The position numbers and the translations under genes are program-made. Positions 26,489 through 35,482 of a stretch of 64,000 nucleotides of DNA are shown here, one piece after another. Below the pieces are notes generated by a model, which was given only the letters and a program-made list of their open reading frames with translations, had not been told where the DNA came from and searched no databases. This DNA is from Algibacter amylolyticus (GTDB taxonomy: Bacteria > Bacteroidota > Bacteroidia > Flavobacteriales > Flavobacteriaceae), in the NCBI RefSeq assembly GCF_014202225.1, contig NZ_JACHGE010000002.1, positions 552,636 through 616,635 of the forward strand, written 5' to 3'. How positions within the stretch are numbered: position 1 is the stretch's first letter; each line of letters opens with the position of its first letter.

Positions 26489-28330
26489 TTATTTTGAATT
26501 TATATAGGCCACTCGTTCTGAAATCAGTTTGTTATCGAGTAGTTTCTTATCTATTTTACTGGTGTTTATGCTGAAGTTGTATTGTTGATAAAAATCTTTT
26601 TGCAATGCGATGGCATTTAAAATCAATAAGGTTTCAGTATCGTTTTTAGACTGATAAACCGTTTCAATCATATCTTTGGTTGTGTCTTTCAAACCGGTAA
26701 CACCAAAGTATTCGGCTGCTCGCATTCTATTTATTAATTGAGTGTCCGATTTCATTATGTTTTCAATCTGAGGTATAAATGCTTTAGCTTTTTCAGCAAA
26801 GGTTGTACAAACAATTAATGCCCAATAGCGTTTCCAAGGATCATTGGATGTTAAATGTTTTGAAATTTTAGATGAAGCTTTATCATAATCTAACAAGGCT
26901 AAATTTGATATGTTTAAATAGCTTTTAATTTCTTTTTTGTGAGTATTACCAAACTTTACTGGATTTCGAATGGCATTTTCAAGCAAATAAAACTCAGGAT
27001 AGAATGATAAATCTGGCTGACATTCCATCCATGAAATTAAAGTTTTACGCATGGTTTTTAATTCAGCTTGATACCCGTCTTTATCAGTTAAATTGTTAGT
27101 TTCAAAAGGGTCTTTTTCAATATCATACAGCTCTTCAACTGCTTTAGTTTCAAAAAACTTAGATTGTGTTTTATTTAGTTGGCCTGCCTTAAAAAGATTA
27201 AACCATTCTGCATATGCCATTTGCTTGTAACGGTAGGCATTCATTAAGCCATCAATATTAAAAGGTTGAAAATTACGAATGTATTTGAGGTTGCCTTTTC
27301 TGTAACTTCTAACCATGTCGTACTTTTCATCAAATCTATCGGCGTAGCCAAAAGTTTCATTTCTTTTCGTAATGGTTTTCTCTTTGATGTTATCTCCCAA
27401 AAAAGGTTTACCATCCATGGTTTTAGGAATCTCTATACCTGCGATATTTAGAACGGTAGCTCCAAAATCTACAAAGCTCACAAAAGCATCTGTTTGACTT
27501 CCTGCATTAAAAACACTTAGGTTTTTATACTTTTCGGGAACATGGACAACTAATGGCACTTGTAAACCTGTTTCGGTTAAATAACCTTTACTGAATGGTA
27601 GCACACCACCATGATCTCCATAGTAAAAAATAATGGTGTTTTCTAAAAGTCCATCTTCTTTCAATTTATTAATTACGGCACCAACTTCGGCGTCCATGGC
27701 TTGTATCTTGTCTCGATAATAGGCATTGGTGTATTTAAATAAATCGGTTTGTGGATGATTTGGTTGTACAAAAACAGAATTAGGGTTGGTATTGGTTTTG
27801 GTGGTATTCATGGTTTCTTCAGAGAAATGTAAAGTACCTTCATGAGTTGTACCAATATTGAAAACATAGAAAAAGGGTTGTCCTTCTTTTCTGTTTTTCC
27901 AAGTTGCTTTTTTTGAAGAATCGTCCCAAACATCATCCGGTTTATTGATGTTGTAATCCTCTTTTGCATTATTGGCTGTATAGTAACCAGCTTTTCTTAA
28001 ATAAGCAGGAAACATAGTTTGATTATTTGGTAAGGTCACTTTTCCTTCTGCTCTATGATAATGTGTTGCTAATCGGGGACCGTAGCTAGAAGTTATTAAT
28101 GTTGAGCGCGCCGCACTACAAACGGCAGCATTAGAAAAAGCATTATTAAAAACAATGCCATTTTTTGCTAATCTTTCAATATTTGGTGTTTCAATACCGT
28201 GCTCATCAAACAGTTTCATATAGTGCTTAGAATTGTCTTCAGAAGTAATCCAAACAATATTTGGTTGTTGTGCTTTTAAAACGGAGTTAAAACACACGAA
28301 CATTACAATAATTAATAACCGATATTTCAT
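26489..28330 (-). CDS. S1 sulfatase with CSAAR motif and helical C-terminal repeats
   Basis: A 613-residue exported S1 sulfatase. The activation motif is C71-S-A-A-R75. The first metal-binding pair is E31-D32 (ITSEDNS) rather than the usual D-D, an unusual change also known from some sulfatase-like hydrolases. YGDHGGVLPFSKGYLTETG is the late metal loop. After about residue 470 the chain turns into helical, HEAT-like segments (PWKRYWALIVCTTFAEKAKAFIPQIENI, then RMRAAEYFGVTGLKD) that make it about 100 residues longer than its neighbours. These may bind a protein or polymer. It lies 6 bases after a GH28-like gene. Confidence 0.88.
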   Translation of the reverse strand: MKYRLLIIVMFVCFNSVLKAQQPNIVWITSEDNSKHYMKLFDEHGIETPNIERLAKNGIVFNNAFSNAAVCSAARSTLITSSYGPRLATHYHRAEGKVTLPNNQTMFPAYLRKAGYYTANNAKEDYNINKPDDVWDDSSKKATWKNRKEGQPFFYVFNIGTTHEGTLHFSEETMNTTKTNTNPNSVFVQPNHPQTDLFKYTNAYYRDKIQAMDAEVGAVINKLKEDGLLENTIIFYYGDHGGVLPFSKGYLTETGLQVPLVVHVPEKYKNLSVFNAGSQTDAFVSFVDFGATVLNIAGIEIPKTMDGKPFLGDNIKEKTITKRNETFGYADRFDEKYDMVRSYRKGNLKYIRNFQPFNIDGLMNAYRYKQMAYAEWFNLFKAGQLNKTQSKFFETKAVEELYDIEKDPFETNNLTDKDGYQAELKTMRKTLISWMECQPDLSFYPEFYLLENAIRNPVKFGNTHKKEIKSYLNISNLALLDYDKASSKISKHLTSNDPWKRYWALIVCTTFAEKAKAFIPQIENIMKSDTQLINRMRAAEYFGVTGLKDTTKDMIETVYQSKNDTETLLILNAIALQKDFYQQYNFSINTSKIDKKLLDNKLISERVAYINSK

Positions 28331-28336
28331 TTAATT

Positions 28337-29716
28337 TTAAAATTTTAAATGGACTTCTTTTCTATTTAAAAAGATAGCTTTTGTACTAGAATTCACAATA
28401 TCATAAAAAACAACAGGTTTTCTATGATCTTCATTTATAGTTTGCAAATGAAAATTATTGATGCTTAATCCATCCACATGTCTCGCATAAATTCCAGAAG
28501 CAGGAAGTGTACCTACTTTACTGAATTCGGGCCACCAATTACCTAACGTTTCTAGTGTATATTCTTTTAGATTTATTTTATTAGCATCCTCTTTTGTGCC
28601 ACCACCAGAGACTTTAAATTGAATATTATTTAATTGAATATCTGTGATATAATGCTCGGGCATACCTGTAATAAAAATGGCGGAATTTTTATCTATAGCA
28701 CTATTATCTGCAATAATATTACTGAAAATAAAACCGTGCATCGCTTTCATAGGTTGCATTTCTTGTGGCGCATCAACGCCTGCACGTTGTTGGCAAAAGG
28801 TCATAAATATAGGGCGTGGTACGTTTTTCATAATTAAATTATTGAAAACCATATTTTTCATCTCACCACCTTCATTCATTTGAATTTTTAAACCCGAATC
28901 TTGTATATCGTGAAATGTACAATTACTCACCGTTACCGATTCGAAATCGCCTCTTGAAGCTAGACCAATACGCATTCCTGCCCATTTACTTGTAAAAACA
29001 CAATTGGTTATTACAATGTTTTTACATGGCTTGTCTGGTCTTGATGTTTGTAGGCAAATAGAATCGTCGCTTGTATCGAAAGACGAATTAGAAACACGCA
29101 CATTGGTACACCCATCAAAATCCAATCCGTCACCATTATTGTTAACGCGGCTTATAATTTTAATCCCATTAACCACAATGTCATTGCAGTACAACCAAGC
29201 GGAAGTCCAAGCGGCTGGATTTATTAATGTGACATCTTTTAGTTTGATGTTGTTACAATTAAGAAAGCGCATCATCATCGGGCGACCGCCTTTTTTCTTA
29301 GTAAAATATTTTGAATGCCCATTAGCATCAATAGTACCATAGCCTTCTATAGCAAACGATTTAGCGTCTCGAGCAAATATGAGACAGCGATCCATATGGG
29401 GTTCGTTTTTATAGGTGTTTTTGTGGGTGTCTGTGGTATAGTCTTCGTAATTTGAACTCCCTAATAAGGTTGCACCGTTTTCAATATGAAGTGTTACATA
29501 ATCTTTTAAATAAATAGTGCCAATAACCACTGTTTTACCAGACGGAATTATAACTTTTCCGCCACCTTCTTTGGAACATAAATCGATGGCGTTTTGCACA
29601 GCTTTAGTATCTAGAGAAACACCATCTCCTTTGGCTCCGTAGTTTAAAACATTATAGTCTTTGGCTACAATCTGTGTAGAAAAAATCAAGCATATTATTA
29701 GTAAGAAGTTCTTCAT
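28337..29716 (-). CDS. Second GH28-like beta-helix glycosidase
   Basis: A 459-residue secreted protein with signal peptide ending VAK19 or nearby. YNVLNYGAKGDGVSLDTKAVQNAID opens the beta-helix, and NNGDGLDFDG and TSDDSICLQTS give the aspartates of the GH28 active site. As in its paralogue at 24193, GHG and RIK are absent (SKWAGMRIGLAS and SGLKIQM stand there). The two paralogues also share the ending SGIYARHVDGLSI versus YGLYARHIEDLKI. Both being kept in one operon suggests two related but different linkages. It is separated from flanking sulfatases by 4 and 6 bases. Confidence 0.75.
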   Translation of the reverse strand: MKNFLLIICLIFSTQIVAKDYNVLNYGAKGDGVSLDTKAVQNAIDLCSKEGGGKVIIPSGKTVVIGTIYLKDYVTLHIENGATLLGSSNYEDYTTDTHKNTYKNEPHMDRCLIFARDAKSFAIEGYGTIDANGHSKYFTKKKGGRPMMMRFLNCNNIKLKDVTLINPAAWTSAWLYCNDIVVNGIKIISRVNNNGDGLDFDGCTNVRVSNSSFDTSDDSICLQTSRPDKPCKNIVITNCVFTSKWAGMRIGLASRGDFESVTVSNCTFHDIQDSGLKIQMNEGGEMKNMVFNNLIMKNVPRPIFMTFCQQRAGVDAPQEMQPMKAMHGFIFSNIIADNSAIDKNSAIFITGMPEHYITDIQLNNIQFKVSGGGTKEDANKINLKEYTLETLGNWWPEFSKVGTLPASGIYARHVDGLSINNFHLQTINEDHRKPVVFYDIVNSSTKAIFLNRKEVHLKF

Positions 29717-29720
29717 ATTA

Positions 29721-31022
29721 TTAAATGTATTGATTGTAAAAGGCTGTTAAATCCGTTTTGTCTGCCGTTTTTAATTGCCATGCTTTCATCTCTTTTAAAA
29801 GTTTAGAAATGAGTGATTTCGATGTCTTCTTACTATTTAAATTTTTAGTTTCCCACGGATCGTTTTTTATATCGTATAACTCTAAGTTGCTTGTTTTAGG
29901 GTAAATTATTAGTTTTTTATCTTCGGAAATAATACCTCTTTGATCATCAAACATCGCTAAGTATAAAGAAGCTCTCGCTTTTCCATTTTTAGAAAGTAAA
30001 GGCGTTAAACTTTGAAAGTCTGTAGGTTCGTTAGATTCTAGTTCTAATAAATCGAAAAGAGTAGGAGCAATGTCCTGTAAATAAACGCGGGCAGTAATTT
30101 TACTATTAGGCGTAACCGTTGGAGCTTTAATAATTAGTGGCGCAGTAACGCTAGGTTCGTATAAACACACTTTACCTGCAACTCCATTTTCTCCAAAATT
30201 AATACCATGATCTGATGTGAAAACAATAATAGTATTATCATACACGCCTTTATCTTTTAGAGATTTAATAATATCGCCAATGCGGGCGTCCATATGCGTT
30301 ACCATGGCATTATTTTGTTGAACACGTTGTTGCATGGTTTTAGACCGTAAAGGATCTGGTGCGTATTGATATTTTACATTTTTGTTTAAAGGAGTATTGT
30401 CTACAACACTAGGAGGAAGTTCTATAATATTTGCAGGATATAAATCGTAATAATTTTGTGTGGTTTGCCTTGGTACATGAGGCGCATTAAAGGCTACATA
30501 GGCAAAAAACGGTTTATCATTTTTGTAGTTTTTTATAAAGTTAACAGCTTCGCTTGCAGTAATATCGGTAATATGTCCGGCTGGTGCGTTGTATGTTTTT
30601 AATTGCCCAGGCTGTATGCTTCCAGTTTCGTCAAAAATAGTTTTTACGGGTTTTCCCATGGCATGCCATTTGCCAGTTATATAGGTGTAGTAACCATTAT
30701 CGTGTAATTTTTCGGGTAATGATTTTGGAGCATTTTGCTTATTAATTTTTTGCGATTTCCATAAGTATTTCCCGTAAATAAGCATGGTTCTACTAGGTAT
30801 ACAAACGGCTGGCGACCAACATCCCATATTATAAGCAGATGTAAATGAAACCCCTTCATGGGCTAGTTTATCAATATTAGGTGTTACCATGCTATTATTT
30901 CCATAAGCACCAACAGCTTGGTTGCTTTGATCATCAGATTCTATAAATAAGATGTTCATTTGAGCAAAACCACTTAAAATACAGCTAAAATAAAGTGCGA
31001 CAAGCAATCTGTTTTTTTTCAT
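29721..31022 (-). CDS. S1 formylglycine sulfatase, first gene of the minus-strand operon
   Basis: A 433-residue exported S1 sulfatase. I start it at the ATG at 31022 (signal peptide ending GFAQ); a TTG start 15 bases further out is less likely. The activation motif is C74-I-P-S-R78, and the metal ligands are D30-D31 in FIESDDQSN. FTSDHGINFGENG and YITGKWHAMGK complete the family pattern. It is the promoter-proximal gene of a run of seven with gaps of 31 bases or less. The 491-base region upstream holds LacI-type operators, though they lie over 350 bases from this start and nearer the divergent symporter. Confidence 0.9.
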   Translation of the reverse strand: MKKNRLLVALYFSCILSGFAQMNILFIESDDQSNQAVGAYGNNSMVTPNIDKLAHEGVSFTSAYNMGCWSPAVCIPSRTMLIYGKYLWKSQKINKQNAPKSLPEKLHDNGYYTYITGKWHAMGKPVKTIFDETGSIQPGQLKTYNAPAGHITDITASEAVNFIKNYKNDKPFFAYVAFNAPHVPRQTTQNYYDLYPANIIELPPSVVDNTPLNKNVKYQYAPDPLRSKTMQQRVQQNNAMVTHMDARIGDIIKSLKDKGVYDNTIIVFTSDHGINFGENGVAGKVCLYEPSVTAPLIIKAPTVTPNSKITARVYLQDIAPTLFDLLELESNEPTDFQSLTPLLSKNGKARASLYLAMFDDQRGIISEDKKLIIYPKTSNLELYDIKNDPWETKNLNSKKTSKSLISKLLKEMKAWQLKTADKTDLTAFYNQYI

Positions 31023-31376
31023 ATGTACATATTTCAAGACAAAGTTTTTATGAAAATTATAAATTTAAATAGCCTTTAATTTGTCAGAAAATAAAATTAT
31101 AGATTCATTAAACAATAGTGTGCAAGAGATATTTATAATACTACCATAAATGATTTATTTTGAAAAACGAAGAAATCGCCAGTGGTGTTATTATGCTTTA
31201 AATCAGGTATTTAACATGTTCTGTTGATGTGTAATCGTGTTCTTTTTTTTTATAATTAACTTTAGTTTTTTTATCGATTTTTAAGAAATGATTCATGTTT
31301 ATGTACTGTTAACTAAAAAATTAGCAAAACAACGTTCAATAATTAAAATCTGTTTTTGATTAATTTTTATCAAACA

Positions 31377-31412
31377 CATTTAGTTTTCGGAAACGTTTCC
31401 GAAAACTAAATG
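31377..31412. promoter_or_regulatory. LacI-type operator 1, a 36-bp perfect palindrome
   Basis: The right half is GTTTCCGAAAACTAAATG and the left half is its exact reverse complement, with the centre between 31394 and 31395. The core CGGAAAC/GTTTCCG with a central CG is the classic LacI-family operator form. It recurs upstream of the GH16 operon next to the LacI gene. Confidence 0.85.
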
Positions 31413-31415
31413 ATT

Positions 31416-31433
31416 TTCGGAAACGTTTCCGAA
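31416..31433. promoter_or_regulatory. LacI-type operator 2
   Basis: A perfect 18-bp palindrome with half-site TTCGGAAAC, centred between 31424 and 31425. This is exactly 30 bp from operator 1 and about 90 bp before the symporter start. Spacing close to three helical turns would let two dimers sit on one face of the DNA. Confidence 0.85.
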
Positions 31434-31513
31434 GGTGTTTTTTATACATCGAGTTGTTTTGTTAAATAATTTAAGGTTACTTGCTTCAACTTTCTAAACT
31501 AAACCAATCTAAA

Positions 31514-33160
31514 ATGTCTAACATTGATATTGTTGTAATTCTTGTTTTTACGCTTCTCGTTTTTATTTGCGGGATGAGTTTCTCTAAGGCAGGAAAAAAT
31601 ATGAAATCTTATTTTGCAGCTGGTGGCGCTCTTCCTTGGTGGATGAGTGGCTTATCTCTTTTTATGAGTTTTTTCTCTGCGGGTACATTTGTTGTTTGGG
31701 GTTCTATAGCCTATTCAAGCGGTTGGGTGGCAGTAACCATTCAATGGACTATGTGTATTGCAGGAGTTATTATCGGTTTTTTTATTGCACCTAAATGGCA
31801 AAAAACAAAGGCGCTTACTGCTGCCGAATTTATTACAGATAGATTGGGTAAGTCTACCCAAAAAGCATATACCTACATTTTTCTTGTAATTTCCATATTT
31901 ACTACGGGAGCCTTTTTATATCCTGTTGCTAAAATTGTTGAAGTTTCTACAGGAATTCCAATAACCACAAGTATTATTGTTTTAGGTGTTTTAATATTAG
32001 TTTATACTGCTGTTGGCGGTTTGTGGGCTGTTATTGTTACAGATGTATTGCAGTTTATAGTTTTAACGGCTGCGGTGCTTATTGTTGTGCCTTTATCTTT
32101 TGATAAAATTGGAGGTTTAGATAATTTTATTTCACAAGCGCCAGAACAATTTTTTGAGTTTACAAATTCTGAATACTCTTGGGTGTTCATGATTGCATTC
32201 GGATTGTATAATTTGTTTTTTATTGCCGGAAACTGGGCCTATGTGCAGCGTTACACGAGTGTTGCAACACCTAAGGATGCAAAAAAAGTAGGTTGGTTAT
32301 TTGGTGCTTTGTACACGGTAAGCCCATTAATTTGGATGTTACCACCAATGATTTATCGTGTTTTAAATCCTGAATTAGGTGAACTAGCCGATGAAGGTGC
32401 ATATCTATTAATGTGTAAAGAAGTGCTTCCTGTTGGTATGTTAGGCTTAATGCTTGGCGGTATGGTGTTTGCAACTTCTAGCTCGGTTAATACCACACTA
32501 AATATCTCTGCAGGTGTATTAATTAATGATATTTATAAGGGGTTATTTCCTGAAACTAGCGATAAAAAATTAGTAAAAACAGCAAGAATAGCAACTATTC
32601 TATTAGGAGTTTTAACTATTATTATAGCTTTATTGGTACCACTTTTAGGCGGTATTGTAGAAGTGGTTATGAGTTTAGCAGCTTTAACAGGTGGCGCTAT
32701 GTTTTTACCGCCTTTGTGGGCGCTTTTTTCCAAACTTCAAACAGGGAAAACAGTTTTAAGTGTTACCGTAATTTCTCTTGGTATCAATGCGTTTTTTAAA
32801 TTTTTTGCACCAGATTTAATAGACTTAACTTTAGGTAGAGCCATGGAAATGGGCGTTGGTATGGGGATTCCTATTGTATTACTGTTAGGTATTGAATTGT
32901 ATTTAAAATATGCAAATAGTAGTACTTCTGCTTATGATGTATATGAAACTAAAAGGCAATTAAAAGTAGCAGAACCACAAGAGGCTGAAGATGGCAGCAA
33001 TAATAAAGGAACAAGAGTTATTGGTATTGGTGTAGCATTAACAGGCTTATTAATTTTAATACTATCGTTTATAGGTGAGTCGGCTCAACTTTTAGTTGGA
33101 GGTATGGGTGTTTCGGTACTTGTTTTAGGATTATACATTATCAGGAAAACAAAAAAATAG
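31514..33160 (+). CDS. Sodium/solute symporter (SSS family), likely sugar importer
   Basis: A 548-residue inner-membrane protein with about 13-14 hydrophobic segments. I choose the ATG at 31514 (MSNIDIVVILV); a TTG at 31481 would add 11 polar residues. MSFSKAGKNMKSYFAAGGALPWWMSGLSLFMS and LFFIAGNWAYVQRYTSV are typical SSS signatures. Family members couple sodium entry to uptake of sugars, sialic acids or similar solutes. It heads the operon carrying the FAD oxidoreductase, GH2, GH43-like and GH117 genes, so it probably imports a monosaccharide released from the galactan. Tandem LacI-type operators lie about 90 bp upstream. Confidence 0.9.
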   Translation: MSNIDIVVILVFTLLVFICGMSFSKAGKNMKSYFAAGGALPWWMSGLSLFMSFFSAGTFVVWGSIAYSSGWVAVTIQWTMCIAGVIIGFFIAPKWQKTKALTAAEFITDRLGKSTQKAYTYIFLVISIFTTGAFLYPVAKIVEVSTGIPITTSIIVLGVLILVYTAVGGLWAVIVTDVLQFIVLTAAVLIVVPLSFDKIGGLDNFISQAPEQFFEFTNSEYSWVFMIAFGLYNLFFIAGNWAYVQRYTSVATPKDAKKVGWLFGALYTVSPLIWMLPPMIYRVLNPELGELADEGAYLLMCKEVLPVGMLGLMLGGMVFATSSSVNTTLNISAGVLINDIYKGLFPETSDKKLVKTARIATILLGVLTIIIALLVPLLGGIVEVVMSLAALTGGAMFLPPLWALFSKLQTGKTVLSVTVISLGINAFFKFFAPDLIDLTLGRAMEMGVGMGIPIVLLLGIELYLKYANSSTSAYDVYETKRQLKVAEPQEAEDGSNNKGTRVIGIGVALTGLLILILSFIGESAQLLVGGMGVSVLVLGLYIIRKTKK

Positions 33161-33180
33161 ATTTAAAAAGTACATAACAG

Positions 33181-35460
33181 ATGATTTTAGAAACATTCAA
33201 TAAAAATGTTAGAGATTGTAAATCAGTAACTATTAATACCGATTTTGTAATTGTTGGTGGCGGAACCGCTGGTGTTTGTGCAGCTATAACGGCAGCAAGA
33301 AAAGGCACCAAAACTATTTTAGTGCAAGATCGGCCGGTTTTAGGTGGTAATGCATCATCAGAAGTACGCTTATGGATTTTAGGCGCAACGTCTCACATGG
33401 GAAACAACAATCGTTGGGCACGTGAAGGTGGCGTAATGGATGAAATTTTAGTGGAAAATCTATATAGAAATCGAGAAGGAAATGCTGTTATTTTTGATAC
33501 CGTTTTGTTAGAAAAAGTGCTTGCAGAGCCTAATATTACATTACTTTTAAATACTTCGGTTTACGATGTTACTAAATCTGGAGATCATAAAATAGAATCT
33601 GTAAAAGCGTTCAACTCTCAAAATTCAACAGAATATAATATTAATGCACCTTTGTTTTGCGATGCTTCTGGAGATGGCATTGTGGCTTTTAAAGCAGGCG
33701 CTTCTTTTAGAATGGGAGCAGAAACTAAAGAGGAATTTGGAGAGGCCTTTGCACCCAAGAAATCTTATGGCGAGTTACTTGGTCATTCTATGTATTTTTA
33801 CAGTAAAGAGACAGAAAAGCCTGTAAAATATATTCCGCCTGCATATGCTTTAAAAGATATTACAACCATCCCGCGATATAAAGCCATTGGTAAAGATGAT
33901 AAAGGTTGTCGTTTTTGGTGGTTTGAATATGGTGGCAGACATGATACCATTCATGAAACCGAAGAAATTAAATACGAACTTTGGAAAGTCATTTACGGCG
34001 TTTGGGATTATATTAAAAACTCCGGAACTTTTGAAGGTGTTGAAAACATGACTTTGGAATGGGTAGCAACTGTTCCTGGTAAAAGAGAAAGTCGTCGTTT
34101 TGAAGGCTTGTATATGATGACGCAACAAGATGTTATAGAGCAACGCAAATTTGATGATGCTATTGCATTTGGAGGTTGGGCAATTGATTTACATCCAGCA
34201 GATGGCGTTTATAGCGAACTTTCGGGTTGCACACAATGGCACTCTAAAGGTATTTACGATATTCCGTATCGCTCTTTTGTGAGTAAAGACATTGATAATT
34301 TATTTTTAGCTGGCCGTATTATAAGCGCAACGCATGTTGCATTTGGTTCTACTCGAGTTATGGCTACTACTGGGTTTTGCGCCCAAGCCGTAGGTATGGC
34401 AGCATCTATGTGTATCGATAAAAACTTGAAACCAGCAGAGATTTTAGAAAATGGAGAAATTAAAAATCTTCAGAATGAATTGAATAAAATAGGGCAAAGC
34501 ATACCAAATGTTCCTATTCAATCTGCTAGTAATGTAGTAAATCAAGCAAAACTAACGAGTTCTTCAACGTTAAGTATTTCAGAAATACCTTTTAATGGCA
34601 ATTGGTTTAATTTATCAATTTCAGCAGCACAAATGTTGCCGTTAAAAGCCAATAAAAATTACAAAGTTCGAGTTCTAGTTCAGGCTGAAGAAAAAACAGA
34701 TTTAAAAGTAGAATTAAGAACTTCTATTAAATCTGAAAACTATACACCAGAAGTTATTTTAGAATCTCAATTATTCAATTTAGAACAAGGAGAACAATAT
34801 ATTGATGTTGAATTTTCTAATACTTTAGAGAATAATCAATACGGATTTATCACATTTTTATCTAATGATAAAGTCAGTATTAAAACGAGTGATAATAGAT
34901 TTACAGGAGTACTTTCTGTGTTTAATGGTGTTAATAAAGCTGTTTCAAATAACGGAAAACAAACACCGCCTGATAATATTGGAGTAGATACATTCGAATT
35001 TTGGACACCACACAGAAGGCCAGAAGGAAAAAATATTGCAATGGAAATTTCACCGGCTATTGAAGCTTTTGAAGTTGAAAATTTAAGTAACGGATTTGTA
35101 CGACCAGGAAAGACAGTAAATGCATGGGTTGCAGATATAAATGATGAAAAACCAACTTTAAAAATTGAATGGGATTCTGAACAAGAACTGTCTGAAATTA
35201 AGTTGTTTTTAGATTCAGATTACGATCACCCAATGGAATCTACACTTATGGGACACCCGGAAGATATCGTTCCTTTTTGCTTAGGTAATTATAAAATTAA
35301 AGATGTAAATGGTACTGTTCTTTGTGAAAAAGAAGATAATCATCAAACTATAAATACTTGGCATTTCAAACAAAAACACAAAACAAAAGGGATTATTATC
35401 GAAACCGAAAAATCGCAAACACATGTGCCTGTGTCTATTTTTGAAATTCTAATTTCCTAA
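33181..35460 (+). CDS. FAD-dependent oxidoreductase (FAD_oxidored type), cytoplasmic
   Basis: A 759-residue protein with no signal peptide. The FAD site G26-G-G-T-A-G31 lies in DFVIVGGGTAGVCAAITAARKG, followed by RPVLGGNASSEVRLW and later the second dinucleotide segment NLFLAGRIISATHVAFGS. Residues about 450-759 form a beta-rich extension with no clear family assignment, perhaps two jelly-roll modules. Proteins of this type occur in polysaccharide loci, but a reaction has rarely been shown. Placement right after the symporter suggests oxidation of an imported sugar in the cytoplasm. An alternative is action on an aglycone or cofactor. Confidence 0.75.
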   Translation: MILETFNKNVRDCKSVTINTDFVIVGGGTAGVCAAITAARKGTKTILVQDRPVLGGNASSEVRLWILGATSHMGNNNRWAREGGVMDEILVENLYRNREGNAVIFDTVLLEKVLAEPNITLLLNTSVYDVTKSGDHKIESVKAFNSQNSTEYNINAPLFCDASGDGIVAFKAGASFRMGAETKEEFGEAFAPKKSYGELLGHSMYFYSKETEKPVKYIPPAYALKDITTIPRYKAIGKDDKGCRFWWFEYGGRHDTIHETEEIKYELWKVIYGVWDYIKNSGTFEGVENMTLEWVATVPGKRESRRFEGLYMMTQQDVIEQRKFDDAIAFGGWAIDLHPADGVYSELSGCTQWHSKGIYDIPYRSFVSKDIDNLFLAGRIISATHVAFGSTRVMATTGFCAQAVGMAASMCIDKNLKPAEILENGEIKNLQNELNKIGQSIPNVPIQSASNVVNQAKLTSSSTLSISEIPFNGNWFNLSISAAQMLPLKANKNYKVRVLVQAEEKTDLKVELRTSIKSENYTPEVILESQLFNLEQGEQYIDVEFSNTLENNQYGFITFLSNDKVSIKTSDNRFTGVLSVFNGVNKAVSNNGKQTPPDNIGVDTFEFWTPHRRPEGKNIAMEISPAIEAFEVENLSNGFVRPGKTVNAWVADINDEKPTLKIEWDSEQELSEIKLFLDSDYDHPMESTLMGHPEDIVPFCLGNYKIKDVNGTVLCEKEDNHQTINTWHFKQKHKTKGIIIETEKSQTHVPVSIFEILIS

Positions 35461-35482
35461 TAAAGGAAACACATCATTCAGC

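Larger units (their letters stand above)
31023..31513. promoter_or_regulatory. 491-bp divergent control region
   Basis: It separates the minus-strand sulfatase operon from the plus-strand symporter operon. It is AT-rich and holds two LacI-type palindromes (31377-31412 and 31416-31433) near the symporter side. No open reading frame or RNA gene is seen in the rest. Confidence 0.7.

Noticed and set aside
31481-31513. TTG start before the symporter
   Set aside because: The ATG at 31514 gives the usual short cytoplasmic N-terminus of SSS proteins; the extra 11 residues have no family match.
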